This document shows, in pieces, positions 1 to 9,065 of a stretch of 64,000 nt of DNA. This DNA is from Deltaproteobacteria bacterium (GTDB lineage: Bacteria > UBA10199 > JACPAL01 > JAHFST01): assembly GCA_023265625.1 (NCBI GenBank), contig JAHFST010000002.1:124001-188000 (forward strand). Direction: 5' to 3'. The notes beneath the pieces are model-generated. The model was not told where the DNA came from, made no database searches, and saw only the letters and a list, made by a program, of their open reading frames with translations. Each line of letters starts with the position of its first letter. Positions within the stretch are counted from its first letter, which is position 1. Made by a program: the position numbers and the translations under genes.

Positions 1-389
1 GTGACGGGCCTCACGAAACGTACCAATTTGTGCAGGGTCTCCGAATGGAAGCGCGAAACATGCAATTGGCTCCGCCCTTCGGCATCTTTGAATGCGATGT
101 AGTAGCGTTTGAAAACGGCTTTGAGTTGAAGTGTGCCGAGAATTTCCACGACACGGCTGACAGTTTCTGAAATTTCTGGAGTCAGGCTTTGAGGATTTGT
201 GATCGTCTTGGCGAGACGGGCACTTTGGGAAAGGAGCCGACGTTTGCGGCTCTCGAATATTTCGACTCCGGACTGGCGCAGGTTTTTAGAGAGGGCCTCG
301 CGGCATTCGCGGCGCGCTTGGCAGTGTTCGCGACAGGGAGCGAGGTTTTCGTCAAAGAGGTAGCCGAAACAGTCGATTTCATGATTCAT
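1..389 (-). CDS. Hypothetical phage protein, C-terminus beyond the window
   Basis: The frame is open from an ATG at 389 to the window edge, about 129 codons with no stop, so the gene continues to the left. No family is recognised. The first 30 residues hold four cysteines (C7, C19, C23, C29), a possible metal site, followed by a basic, mostly helical stretch. It is the next gene after the lysis set on the same strand, about 110 bases downstream of it. Short frames in other registers here (182-382 minus, 189-440 plus) are shadows of this one. It could be a late regulator or a small structural protein; nothing decides this. Confidence 0.6.
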   Translation of the reverse strand, partial: MNHEIDCFGYLFDENLAPCREHCQARRECREALSKNLRQSGVEIFESRKRRLLSQSARLAKTITNPQSLTPEISETVSRVVEILGTLQLKAVFKRYYIAFKDAEGRSQLHVSRFHSETLHKLVRFVRPV

Positions 390-416
390 CCGAAAAACAT
401 CTTACCTGAAATGAAT

Positions 417-452
417 CATTTGAAAAGACTAAAAACTTAATAAATTCAAATG
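417..452. promoter_or_regulatory. Inverted repeat in the gap after the lysis genes
   Basis: CATTTGAA and TTCAAATG form a perfect 8-bp inverted repeat separated by 20 AT-rich bases, just upstream of the minus-strand gene starting at 389. It could be an operator or a weak transcription stop after the lysis cassette. The stem is short and there is no T-run, so this is only a candidate. Confidence 0.25.
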
Positions 453-498
453 TTTAGCACCTATGACGTGTTTGCGTCACCCATGAGCAAAAACGGAC

Positions 499-693
499 CT
501 ACTTGAGGCGCATTTTGTCACCCGAACGCAGCTCCATGATGTGTCTGGCGATCGCCTTAATCATTCCAGGCACGCTTAATTTGGTGAACGTGGTGAGAAG
601 CAGTGTGCCGATGGTGATGCCACCACCGACCCATTCAATCGGTCCGCCATGCGCGAAGTAATGCACGCATTTTTCGAGAATATCTTGATCCAT
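499..693 (-). CDS. Small membrane protein, candidate holin
   Basis: A 64-residue protein with one hydrophobic segment (about residues 20-38, rich in Gly, Ile, Leu and Thr) and a basic C-terminus. An AGGAGG ribosome site sits directly upstream of the ATG. It lies immediately downstream of the M15 endolysin gene, the usual place for a holin or lysis accessory protein. Function is inferred from size, topology and position only; no holin family is recognised. Confidence 0.55.
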   Translation of the reverse strand: MDQDILEKCVHYFAHGGPIEWVGGGITIGTLLLTTFTKLSVPGMIKAIARHIMELRSGDKMRLK

Positions 694-706
694 ATATGGT
701 CCTCCT

Positions 707-1108
707 TCAGGTTTTTGATTTCACAAACCAGTAAGCCAATCTCTCCGCAGGGCGGATGTCCACATGCGTGAATGATGCGTAGGATCCGATTCCCTTCACT
801 CCAAGATTCTTGGCGGAAACGGCTTCGAGAATTTTCTGTGCAACAGTGCGAGCGGGCATTCCTTCAATCTTGATATCCGCGGCGCGGCCTTCAATGTGTT
901 GAGAGTTTTTTACGCCTCCAACTTTGCGGTTGTATTCGGGCGTCCGGTAACCCGATGTGATCATGACGTTACGGTTACCGCAGATGATGCGGATCAGTTC
1001 CAGTTGCTCGCACAAGGGTCTGAGCCGCGACGTGACCCAGGCGGCGGGATACGGCGTACCGTCACCGCAGCGGAACTCCTCAAGGTTGAAATGCGACGTC
1101 ACTTGCAT
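707..1108 (-). CDS. Endolysin, M15-type D-Ala-D-Ala carboxypeptidase
   Basis: This 133-residue protein is a single peptidase M15 domain. It shows the zinc-ligand pattern of the family: H71 and D78 in SQHIEGRAADI and H115 in FTHVDIRP, preceded by the typical SGYRTPEYN motif at 52-60. Proteins of this size in phages cleave the stem peptide of peptidoglycan at lysis. It has no signal peptide, so release would need a holin, for which the 64-residue membrane protein directly downstream is the candidate. Its start overlaps the preceding small membrane protein gene by 29 bases, as in compact lysis cassettes. Confidence 0.9.
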   Translation of the reverse strand: MQVTSHFNLEEFRCGDGTPYPAAWVTSRLRPLCEQLELIRIICGNRNVMITSGYRTPEYNRKVGGVKNSQHIEGRAADIKIEGMPARTVAQKILEAVSAKNLGVKGIGSYASFTHVDIRPAERLAYWFVKSKT

Positions 1109-1271
1109 AGTGGCTTTCGATCCTTTGTTTAATGAAGGCTACATCCAGCTTGACGTGCTCCAATTCGATTTGCGTTTTGGCCACATCGACTTTCAGACTC
1201 CAAAACATGCCCGAGGCACTGAGCAGCGCACCAATGATGGCGAACCAAAATTTCCAATCTCCGTTTTTCAT
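1080..1271 (-). CDS. Small membrane-anchored coiled-coil protein of the lysis cassette
   Basis: A 63-residue protein with an N-terminal transmembrane helix (about residues 8-25) followed by a short heptad-like amphipathic helix. This topology is shared by XhlA-like and Rz-like lysis accessory proteins. Its start overlaps the stop of the upstream gene in an ATGA arrangement and its end overlaps the endolysin gene. The role as a lysis accessory or spanin-like protein is inferred from topology and context. Confidence 0.6.
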   Translation of the reverse strand: MKNGDWKFWFAIIGALLSASGMFWSLKVDVAKTQIELEHVKLDVAFIKQRIESHYASDVAFQP

Positions 1272-1969
1272 ACGCAGTCGATGTTGATCGTGTTGGAACA
1301 GAGATAAGGCGCGCTCACATGATCCTTGTGCATGTGGCCCACGTAAATCTGGGCGTCACAGATGCTTTCATCCGGCAACAGCCAGAGGATCGCGCATTCC
1401 CCGTTCTCGAGTTTGTAATTGCCATCTTTCCGGTCGAGACGTCCGCGGGTCACATAGACCCGCACCTCATGGTCGAATTCCGAGCATTTCTGATCGGCGT
1501 CCGTTCGTTTACATTGGTAATCTTCGGACTCGAATGCTTCGAGCTTGAGTTCAAGTTGAGTTACGCCGTCACTCGGGAAAGTGTAGAAGTCCTTGCTGGA
1601 GGAAGGTCCCCAGGATCGGGATTTGATGAAAGTGGCCTCCGGAGAAACCATCGAAAGTTTAAGATACGGTTTCGCGATCAGTTTCGCTTCCGGTCCCGAT
1701 TCATCGATGCGCAAATAAGACATCGGCGTTTCGAGAAGAGGAACATGGATAGAACCCAGATTGTCGATATCCTTATCCGTTAACCTGTCGCGCATGTATG
1801 ACCACGGTTCGTCGTCCTGCATACGGCTTTTATGGGTTTCCACCATTTCGGGGGTGCAATCTTCCTGGATGATCTCGTTCGTTTTGCCGACTCTCTGCGA
1901 ATGTCGCCAGACGTTGACGACCATTTTCGTTTTCTTGTCGTAAAAATAAGCTACGCATTTTTCTTCCAT
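1268..1969 (-). CDS. Hypothetical phage protein between tail fibre and lysis genes
   Basis: A 233-residue soluble protein of unrecognised family. It contains seven or eight cysteines, is rich in Asp, Lys and Tyr, and has no signal peptide or membrane segment. A GGGAAGG ribosome site precedes the ATG. Lying directly after the tail fibre gene and before the lysis cassette, it could be a fibre chaperone, a receptor-binding accessory or a cargo protein. The sequence does not decide between these. Confidence 0.7.
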   Translation of the reverse strand: MEEKCVAYFYDKKTKMVVNVWRHSQRVGKTNEIIQEDCTPEMVETHKSRMQDDEPWSYMRDRLTDKDIDNLGSIHVPLLETPMSYLRIDESGPEAKLIAKPYLKLSMVSPEATFIKSRSWGPSSSKDFYTFPSDGVTQLELKLEAFESEDYQCKRTDADQKCSEFDHEVRVYVTRGRLDRKDGNYKLENGECAILWLLPDESICDAQIYVGHMHKDHVSAPYLCSNTINIDCV

Positions 1970-1984
1970 AAAGCCTTCCCCCGA

Positions 1985-3718
1985 TCAGACCGGCGATCCG
2001 GTCGAGAAATCGTTAGCGATGACGGCCCGGTAAAAAACCGCGACCTGGTCATCATTGCCAGCATTGGTTCTTTGCCGGAATTCCCAATTGCCCGTGCCCG
2101 CATTGAATTGGGCGAAGTGTTGGATATTGAAACCGGCCAGGGTATCGATCGTCGAGCGTCCGATCGCGATCAGGTTGTCGCCACTGAAGTTATTGTTATG
2201 CAGTTCCAGCATCGACACCGAATGAATCGGAAGATCGCTCGAATCGAAGCCGCCGATGGTATCCGTGATATCCTGACCTCCATTGTTGTCGTGGAATGCG
2301 CGGGATGAAACGCTCTTACCGATGGTGCCGGTATGGGTGTGGATACTGATATTGACCCCGTCTACGGTGACTCCACCGGCACAGGCCAAGTTCTGCTGCA
2401 AAGTTTGTCCGCCCTTGTTGAGATGAAGATATTGGGGGTGATCGTCATCGCCAAGGCCGGACAACGCTCCGTGATCCGTCACTCCCAAGTTGGCATCCAC
2501 ATAAGCCTTGGTCGCCAAATGCGAGGCTGCCACGGGATTTTGACCGCTTACCGGATTGTTGAAAGTCCAAGAGCCGTTGATCGTCTCATTTTGAGCGATA
2601 GCTGCGTATTGAGGATGGTCGTCATCGCCCAAACCGGCGAAGGTACCGTGATCCAACACCGGCCCGTTCGCGCCTCCGGTATGAATATGAGATCCGACAT
2701 CGACCCCGTCGACGAGGGCACCGCCCGCCATATCAATGTTGGCGTTGTGCAACCAGACTTGGGAGATGGTCTCATTCTGATCTTTGTGGGTGTATTGCGG
2801 GTGATCGTCATCGCCCAGACCCGAGATCGAACCGTGATCAATCGAAGGGACGGTAAAGTGAATCGAAGCATCGTTGATATGCGCATCGATGGTGGCGTGA
2901 GTATAGACGCCGATGCTCGTGAGATCGCCGTGATCGACCGTGCCACCTTGGCCTGGCCCGCCGTGATCATGATTGCTGATGTCGACCCCGTCCACAGTGC
3001 CGATGGTCGTGATATTTCCGTTCGATCCATCAATGTGAATGGTCTGCGTGACGCCGTTATCGGAATAAAATGTGATCGTGGATCCGTTGTTGAAACTCCA
3101 ATCACCATCGATGGTTTCGTTTCCGGTATCGTGGACAAAACCGCTGAAGCCCAAGATCGTCAGTTCTTCTTTTACGGAGGTATCGATTTGAGGGTTGTTG
3201 ACGGTGATGTCACCGAAGCTGATAGTCGCATGCGCGAGGAGAACACCGCCGTCGCCGGGATTCGGTGCCGGAACCGCTGCTGCGGCCAACACCTCGGCCC
3301 CCTGATAAAGTTTAAATTCTACATCCTCGGCCGTGATTTCAAATACGGTATTGCCGAAACCGTCGATAGCAGGACTCGAATCTGTGATGTGGTAGTAGGC
3401 GTAGATGGAAACGATCCGCTCGTTTCCCGGATTCAAGACCTCGATATTGTTTCCGTTCACATCCTGGGCGAACGGGACGTTGGTGGTCGCGTTGTTGAGA
3501 ATGCGTCGGCCGTAAGTGTCGTAAGCAACACCTGAACCGACATCGATGGAGAAATTGGCCCCGGCCCCGCGTTCGGAGACATCAAGGCCATAAACAGCGC
3601 CCGTGTTCTCTGTAATTTCGAGCATGAAATTCCAGAGGGCGTTGTTGATATCGCCGTGATGGCTGTTCAGCCAGTCGGTATCGGCGAGAAATCGGTAGTA
3701 CCAGTTATGTTTATCCAT
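1985..3718 (-). CDS. Tail fibre protein with DHG...GLGDDDHPQY repeats
   Basis: A 577-residue beta-rich fibre. The motif DHGxxxGLGDDDHPQY occurs three times (residues 294-309, 356-371 and 415-430), with further DGVD and H.H.G elements between copies. This repeat is a hallmark of phage tail-fibre shafts, where His-rich knots stabilise trimers. The N-terminal 200 residues probably attach to the baseplate and the last 130 residues would form the receptor-binding tip. It directly follows the gpI-like baseplate gene, as in P2-like tails. A 400-codon open frame on the opposite strand across this gene is a shadow. Confidence 0.88.
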   Translation of the reverse strand: MDKHNWYYRFLADTDWLNSHHGDINNALWNFMLEITENTGAVYGLDVSERGAGANFSIDVGSGVAYDTYGRRILNNATTNVPFAQDVNGNNIEVLNPGNERIVSIYAYYHITDSSPAIDGFGNTVFEITAEDVEFKLYQGAEVLAAAAVPAPNPGDGGVLLAHATISFGDITVNNPQIDTSVKEELTILGFSGFVHDTGNETIDGDWSFNNGSTITFYSDNGVTQTIHIDGSNGNITTIGTVDGVDISNHDHGGPGQGGTVDHGDLTSIGVYTHATIDAHINDASIHFTVPSIDHGSISGLGDDDHPQYTHKDQNETISQVWLHNANIDMAGGALVDGVDVGSHIHTGGANGPVLDHGTFAGLGDDDHPQYAAIAQNETINGSWTFNNPVSGQNPVAASHLATKAYVDANLGVTDHGALSGLGDDDHPQYLHLNKGGQTLQQNLACAGGVTVDGVNISIHTHTGTIGKSVSSRAFHDNNGGQDITDTIGGFDSSDLPIHSVSMLELHNNNFSGDNLIAIGRSTIDTLAGFNIQHFAQFNAGTGNWEFRQRTNAGNDDQVAVFYRAVIANDFSTGSPV

Positions 3719-3731
3719 ACGTGCGCACCTG

Positions 3732-4847
3732 TCAGTGTACGTAGGTATTTACGCCGACCTCCGAAACTCCAACCTCCCAATGATCCACAAAACCCGGGTC
3801 ATCGGGCTCCAGAATCCCGTAATGGGTGTGGGCTGGCTTCATGAAATCGGCAATTTCGTGGAGAAGATCCCGCTCGTCATCGGTAAGAATTCGTGGAGTC
3901 TGAATGAAGAAATGAAAGGCCCACGCTCCGGGGCGATCGCAGTCGTCGGCATCGTCCGTTCTCGGCGCATACGGGGTGTCCGGGTCGTCGCTCCTGACCA
4001 TTTGGGCACCCCAGGCGTACAAGGCTCCCACAAAACCAGCATCGGATTTCAAAAGAAAGCGGACATCGCCGGCGGCATTGGGGAGACATTGGTGCTGGGC
4101 GACAAAGCGCTGCCATTCCGATGTGACGGCAACGATTCCTTCCGTTTGATCCAAGGGGTTATCCACCGATTGGATGACGAAAGTGAGTGTTCCCGGCATG
4201 TCGGCCTTGAGCCAGATGGAAGCGGTGAACGGTTGGTTGGCGGCCAGAAGCGGCGTCGCATCCTGATAAATTAAGGCCCCGGGTGTGCTCATATCCAGCT
4301 GGTCGGCATCACGACCCCAAGGTGTGGGTCCGGTGATGACCTGTGGAGTGATGGTGACCAGGGATTTGATCCAGTCGGCCTCTGAAAAAACTTCGGTCCA
4401 CTTGAGCAGATTGCAATAAACGCGACGGCCTCCCGAATAAGTGGAAAGACCGATTTCGCTCACGCCCACATGCCAGCCGTCCTCTGGGTAGGCATGCGGG
4501 TCGACGATTTCCACTTCCATACCGAGCAGGAATCGGGCCGCGGTGACGATGCCTTTTTCCTTTCCGAGACCCTTCTGGTTGTACATGGGAATCAGAAGCT
4601 TCACGAGTTTACGTTTCTGCGTATCGGTCAGGGGATAGCTTCGGAACGGATTGCCCAATTGTCGCAGCATCAGTTCAACGAAAATCATGGGAGCCGTGTC
4701 GGGATCGACCAGCTCATCGTAGGCAGCGATGAAGGAGCGGAAATCATCGGAAATCTGGCTCGCCAGCGTTTTCCAGAGGTCGAGAATGCTGTCCGGATCG
4801 TTCTGGTGATATATTTTCGGAGGCAGATTTTTTTCGTTATCGGACAT
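3732..4847 (-). CDS. P2 gpI-like baseplate protein with an inserted jelly-roll-like domain
   Basis: A 371-residue protein after baseplate J, where P2-type phages encode gpI, which links baseplate and fibre. The N-terminal 120 residues fit the gpI fold (helical, LVKLLIPMYNQKGLGKEKGI). A beta-rich segment at about 175-290 looks like a carbohydrate-binding jelly roll (FTASIWLKADMPGTLTF, TSEWQRF). This insert is bracketed by two versions of one motif, GVSEIGLSTY near 127 and GVSEVGVNTY at the C-terminus. The family call rests on order and pattern, and the carbohydrate-binding reading is an inference. Confidence 0.75.
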   Translation of the reverse strand: MSDNEKNLPPKIYHQNDPDSILDLWKTLASQISDDFRSFIAAYDELVDPDTAPMIFVELMLRQLGNPFRSYPLTDTQKRKLVKLLIPMYNQKGLGKEKGIVTAARFLLGMEVEIVDPHAYPEDGWHVGVSEIGLSTYSGGRRVYCNLLKWTEVFSEADWIKSLVTITPQVITGPTPWGRDADQLDMSTPGALIYQDATPLLAANQPFTASIWLKADMPGTLTFVIQSVDNPLDQTEGIVAVTSEWQRFVAQHQCLPNAAGDVRFLLKSDAGFVGALYAWGAQMVRSDDPDTPYAPRTDDADDCDRPGAWAFHFFIQTPRILTDDERDLLHEIADFMKPAHTHYGILEPDDPGFVDHWEVGVSEVGVNTYVH

Positions 4848-4856
4848 GAAATCGCC

Positions 4857-6614
4857 TCAAGACGTTGTGAAAATCAGACTGTGTTTCGGAAACTGGTTGA
4901 TACCGAGGATGGTATTCGCCGACGGCTGTACGAGATTAAAACTCTCCACGCCTTCCACGTCCTGAATCAGCCAGATGATCCGATTCCGATAAACCGTGGT
5001 GCCGAAATCGATCGTGTATTGACCGTCCTCGTCGGTATTTTCGCGCCCAAAATACTTTTCAAGGGCGGTCCGGATGCCCGCCTGAACGACGGAATCCTCG
5101 CCATCAATGAAATTACCGCCCGACAAGAAAAAGTTGGCTGTGACGAAGTCGGCCATCGACAACGTGTAATCGTTTCCGTGCGCTCCCGGGGTTCGTACGG
5201 TCAGATCGATAGTCGCCGCGTTCACCTGCGCCGAAATTTCCGGGAGGGCTACTTCGATCGCGGTAGCAAGGTTACTGGCCGAGGAATTGAGATCACCTCC
5301 AGCCAGCCAATCGATGCCGATCACGAAATCGTGGCCGTTGACGGTGACCGTGTCTCCGACATCAAAGGTGTTATCCAGCAATGTGATGCTCGCGGTCGCG
5401 GAGACGCCCACGTCGGTCGAAAATTCGCTGCTGGGAACCAGGTCGCGGACTTCGATGGGAATCGTCACCAGTTGCGGACCGGTCAGAATAAGCCGTTGGG
5501 TCAACGGTGGCGGATTGTTCGACAGAGCCGTTTCAATCTGGTTCTCGAGCGCCTGGGTTAAGGTATCTGTGGTTTCCGGCAGCACCACTGCGAGTACCGT
5601 ATTCTCTTCGATGTAGGGATTGTCGTTAACGGTGAGGATCCGGACGCGACTCACTCCCGCAACGCTGGTGATCACCGCCTCGAAATCCTGATAATCAATC
5701 GTGACTTCTTTGGCTCCAATCGATTTCGGGATCCGAATTTTGGAAGTCTCGATATCCTCACGGTCGACACCACCTTGGGATGCCGAAACGTTGTTGACGA
5801 TCAACGAAACCGGATTGCCGCCGGTATCAGTAAAGGTCGTATCCAGAATCGTGATTGTCCCGGGAGAAACGTTGCCTTGAGCGCCGCCGCCCACCTTGTA
5901 AATGTAAACGATCGTGTCACCCGCCTGTGGAATCTTGCCGTTGGTATTGTCTCCGAAAATGACCGTGGGGATGCCTTCGGAATCCACCTCAAGACGGAAA
6001 TGTTCGCTGTTGCCGTTGGAGTCGAGAAAATTGTCGACCTCCACCCAAGGCACCCCAGCGACTGTCACCTCCATAGTGTCTTCGATATAAGGATTGTAGT
6101 GAAGTGGCGAACGGTAGTCGGAGCTTCCATCACTGGTTTCAGTCTCCGTACGGGTCACCTGATGGCGGCCCGCGATAATGCCGGATGCCGCACCCGTCGG
6201 GATGATCAGATTCGCCGTTGTCTCGAAAATAAGACTGGTTTCACCGGTAGTGCGGGTCTGCGTTCCCTTGGGTATGATGAGATCATGCGTGAGCGGATCG
6301 CCGTCCTCGGTACTGAAAGTCAGATCCACCAGGGCCGCGACGTTGTTGGGGATATGATAATCAAACTGTTTAGCCAGCTTCGTGAGATTCTTCGCTTCGT
6401 TGACCGTGGGCACGAAATGTTGCCGCGCATGGTAGTTCTGCATCCAGGCGAGATTGGCCGAGATGAAGGACAGCCATTCGATGAACATGACGCCGTGGTT
6501 GGATTCCAGCACGTCGGTCCACTCGGGAAAATGGGTTCTGGCGATGTCAAAGAGGGAGTCTTTGAAACCGTCATAATCGAAGGCACGGAACTCGATGTTG
6601 TCGAACGTTGGCAT
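4857..6614 (-). CDS. Baseplate J-like wedge protein
   Basis: A 585-residue baseplate J family protein (P2 gpJ / T4 gp6-like). The family signature GGVDREDIETSKIR is at 281-294, and the N-terminus carries the typical helical region (WTDVLESNHGVMFIEWLSF). The protein is longer than usual because a beta-rich module (about 408-508) is inserted before the C-terminal domain. That module resembles ones in the sheath and decoration proteins of this element. The gene abuts gp25-like and gpI-like genes, giving the standard wedge order. Confidence 0.9.
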   Translation of the reverse strand: MPTFDNIEFRAFDYDGFKDSLFDIARTHFPEWTDVLESNHGVMFIEWLSFISANLAWMQNYHARQHFVPTVNEAKNLTKLAKQFDYHIPNNVAALVDLTFSTEDGDPLTHDLIIPKGTQTRTTGETSLIFETTANLIIPTGAASGIIAGRHQVTRTETETSDGSSDYRSPLHYNPYIEDTMEVTVAGVPWVEVDNFLDSNGNSEHFRLEVDSEGIPTVIFGDNTNGKIPQAGDTIVYIYKVGGGAQGNVSPGTITILDTTFTDTGGNPVSLIVNNVSASQGGVDREDIETSKIRIPKSIGAKEVTIDYQDFEAVITSVAGVSRVRILTVNDNPYIEENTVLAVVLPETTDTLTQALENQIETALSNNPPPLTQRLILTGPQLVTIPIEVRDLVPSSEFSTDVGVSATASITLLDNTFDVGDTVTVNGHDFVIGIDWLAGGDLNSSASNLATAIEVALPEISAQVNAATIDLTVRTPGAHGNDYTLSMADFVTANFFLSGGNFIDGEDSVVQAGIRTALEKYFGRENTDEDGQYTIDFGTTVYRNRIIWLIQDVEGVESFNLVQPSANTILGINQFPKHSLIFTTS

Positions 6615-6617
6615 AGT

Positions 6618-7007
6618 TTACCCGACGAATCTGGGGAACGCGACGGCCACGCTATCGACGATCCCCCTGTTGATGATTACGTAGTCCGCGAAAATTTCCA
6701 CCCAGCCTGAATCAGGATTGACGGTCACAGCAACCTCGTTCAGCTCCACCCTCGGCTCCCATTTCTCGATCGCATCAATGACGTAGACGCGGGCCAATGC
6801 CACCGTAATCTCGTCGATGGGTTCGAAAAGAAGCTCCGGCAGTCGCGAGCCGAATTCCGGCACCATGATCCGTTCGCCGACCCGCGTGCCGAGAATCTGA
6901 TAGACGGACTCGCGGACGAGAGTCCGGATATCGCCCGTGAATTCGATGAACCCCTTGGCGTTTCTTCGTTGGGGGAATGTCAGGCCGTAATCGGCGATAA
7001 GTGCCAT
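6618..7007 (-). CDS. gp25/gpW-like baseplate wedge protein
   Basis: A 129-residue protein of the GPW/gp25 family: an N-terminal LTFP motif, VRESVYQILGTRVGERIM and PEFGSRLPELLFEP in the middle, then an AIEKWEPRV helix. It forms part of the baseplate wedge core and nucleates sheath assembly. The ATG at 7007 is chosen over an upstream ATG at 7124 because an AGGAGGAG ribosome site lies just before it and the extra 39 residues would overlap the spike gene in another frame. Confidence 0.9.
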   Translation of the reverse strand: MALIADYGLTFPQRRNAKGFIEFTGDIRTLVRESVYQILGTRVGERIMVPEFGSRLPELLFEPIDEITVALARVYVIDAIEKWEPRVELNEVAVTVNPDSGWVEIFADYVIINRGIVDSVAVAFPRFVG

Positions 7008-7008
7008 A

Positions 7009-7812
7009 TCAGTTGACTCCTCCTGTGCTACCACCGCCCGGATCCACGCCGGAGTGGTTGTGAGAAATGAATTCCCGGCCATCGATGTGCACGCCGCCGC
7101 CGTTGATGACGAGTGTGTGGCCACCTACGTTGAACGAGATTTCCGAAGGACTTAATGTCACGGTGCTGCTTCCGAAGGTCATCGTCGAATTGCCCGTGGC
7201 GGAGAGCGAAAAGTTCACGCAGGAAATGCTTTTATTGCCGGAAACCGTCTCGCTGCTGTTTCCCGAGACGTTCCGATTTCGATTGCCGCCTGTTTCCGTG
7301 CTTTCATCACCGGTCACTTTCAGATCCAGTTTTCCCGTGGCGGAATCGAAATGAAAATGATTCCCAGATTTCCGGTCGGTGATCTTGAATTTTTCGGAGC
7401 CCTCCTGGTCGTCCATTTCCATGATCCAGTTCTTGGTCTGAAAAACACGGTTGTCCGGTGTAGCCCGTTTGGCGACCTCCGGCGTCTTGCCGCGTGCCCA
7501 GTGTCCTCCCTCCCAGATCGGGTGGTTAGGATCACCGTTCTCGAAGGTCACCCATATTCCAGCCCCCTTGGGTGGGATAAAGAAAGCTCCGAAATCATCG
7601 CCTCCCACGAGTCCCGAAGGCCATGCCCAGGTCTCCATGATATTCTTGCCGCTTACCTGCGGGACGCTGACTTTGAGGCGTCCGAGTTTTTCCGGATCTT
7701 TATTGTCAGTCACGATGCCGCGATATTTTCCGTAGTAGACGCCGAAATATTCGAAGCCATACTTGCGAACGACATCCATCAGAGCGGGAACGGTTGTGGG
7801 AGTATCACCCAT
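7009..7812 (-). CDS. Baseplate central spike protein, gpV/gp5-like
   Basis: A 267-residue spike. Residues 20-110 resemble the gp5/VgrG OB-fold (YRGIVTDNKDPEKLGRLKV, FEKVTFENGDPNHPIW-like region). A run of short Gly/Ser/Asn/Thr-rich repeats (about 165-225) would form the triple beta-helix. The C-terminus carries a DGREFISHNHSG motif and a Gly/Ser tail typical of membrane-piercing tips. No lysozyme domain is inserted, unlike T4 gp5. The gene lies between the hub and gp25-like genes. Confidence 0.88.
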   Translation of the reverse strand: MGDTPTTVPALMDVVRKYGFEYFGVYYGKYRGIVTDNKDPEKLGRLKVSVPQVSGKNIMETWAWPSGLVGGDDFGAFFIPPKGAGIWVTFENGDPNHPIWEGGHWARGKTPEVAKRATPDNRVFQTKNWIMEMDDQEGSEKFKITDRKSGNHFHFDSATGKLDLKVTGDESTETGGNRNRNVSGNSSETVSGNKSISCVNFSLSATGNSTMTFGSSTVTLSPSEISFNVGGHTLVINGGGVHIDGREFISHNHSGVDPGGGSTGGVN

Positions 7813-7814
7813 GT

Positions 7815-9065
7815 TTAGAGCACCCGTCCTTTCTGTCCGTAAACGAATCCGGAAACCGACCCGATGACGGCGGTTTCCGCGAAATCGATCAGCTTCTCAA
7901 AAGAGTTCTTGATATTGATTGGGCCGTTCAGAATCCCGCTGACCGGATTGCTACCGGTCGCCCCCATGGCATTGCGTTTTCCGACAATGGAGTATTTGTA
8001 ACCGTCGGTCAGATCGTGACGGATGGAAACGATCTGGTACATGCCCGAAAACTTGCGGCCGATACCTCGTATTTCGATCAGACTACCGCTTTTGAGGAAA
8101 GGATCATCCGGCGAGGCGGAAATCTCGAAGTTCGCCTCTACATTATCGAGAAGTGCTCCGTGTCGGTGTCCCGATGCGATGGCTTTGAGTTCTTTATCTT
8201 CCTTGGGGGGAAGCGCCAGTGTTTTACCAGTGCTGTTGCCGAGGTTTTTATGCGGAACAGAAGCGCCGATAGCCTTGATGATGGTGTCGGTGAACGAGGT
8301 GACATAGTTTCGGGTTACGCGCACGTTTCCCAGATTCGAAGTCGGTGAAGTGCCTTCATCAGCGGAAAAACTTTTCGTCTTGTGCGTGAAGGGATCCACA
8401 GTCACGGCCGTGGTCTGCAGAGAGCTCTTCGCATTGTCCTGATCCTTGATCTGAATGTCGAAGGAGATAAGGCGCGAGTCGCGACCTGGCGCGTAGGCGA
8501 AGCGTGCCACGGGCGGCGCGTTCAGATCCCGCTTCTTGAACTGCAGCTTGTCGCCGATCACCTTGAAAACATGATCCTCGGTACGCGAGGCGATATATTT
8601 GAGAAGATCGAAAGGCGTCCGGCCGCCGGTTGCAAGAAACGGGATATCCATTTCCAACGGATCCATGTCTAGCGTCAGACCGTAGTCGGTAGCGATCTCT
8701 TCGAGAATCCGTCGGGCCGTTGTTTTTTTGTAGGTGGTCCATTTTTCTTCCAGCTTGAGAGCCGATCCTTTGTCGAGGGCTTGAACTTCCACCTGACCGT
8801 AAGCAAAACGAGGACGTTTGACGATGACCTTGCGCGGTGGATGTAACTTTCCAGCGAATCCCCATTGCACGATCCATTCGGTGCCTTCCTGAAACTGATC
8901 AGAATCCACCAGTGTATGGAACGGATCGCTGAAAGTGACCGTGACAAGATCGTCCTCTTTTTCGCTGTCCTCATACTGGAATTGGAAGACCTGCACACCG
9001 AGTCCCAGCGACAGGGGCTGTCCTTTAGCGACGACGCGGGCGATGATCGGGAGATTACCGGGCAT
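7815..9065 (-). CDS. Baseplate hub protein, late-control-D (gpD/gp27)-like
   Basis: A 416-residue protein of the gpD/gp27 hub family, the ring that carries the spike. Visible features are the early beta-barrel with FQYEDSEKEDDLV, an ARRILEEIATDYGLTLDM helix, GGRTPFDLLKYIASRTEDH and a C-terminal GKFSGMYQIVSIRHDLT-like strand set. It sits directly upstream of the spike and downstream of a gpX-like gene, the P2/Mu order. Its start overlaps the preceding gene by 11 bases. Confidence 0.88.
   Translation of the reverse strand: MPGNLPIIARVVAKGQPLSLGLGVQVFQFQYEDSEKEDDLVTVTFSDPFHTLVDSDQFQEGTEWIVQWGFAGKLHPPRKVIVKRPRFAYGQVEVQALDKGSALKLEEKWTTYKKTTARRILEEIATDYGLTLDMDPLEMDIPFLATGGRTPFDLLKYIASRTEDHVFKVIGDKLQFKKRDLNAPPVARFAYAPGRDSRLISFDIQIKDQDNAKSSLQTTAVTVDPFTHKTKSFSADEGTSPTSNLGNVRVTRNYVTSFTDTIIKAIGASVPHKNLGNSTGKTLALPPKEDKELKAIASGHRHGALLDNVEANFEISASPDDPFLKSGSLIEIRGIGRKFSGMYQIVSIRHDLTDGYKYSIVGKRNAMGATGSNPVSGILNGPINIKNSFEKLIDFAETAVIGSVSGFVYGQKGRVL

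Noticed and set aside
2333-3535. 400-codon open frame on the plus strand
   Set aside because: It is the antisense of the tail fibre gene, whose DHG/HPQY repeats fix the minus-strand frame.
7008-7124. Upstream extension of the gp25-like gene
   Set aside because: It overlaps the spike gene in another frame, and a strong ribosome site supports the start at 7007.
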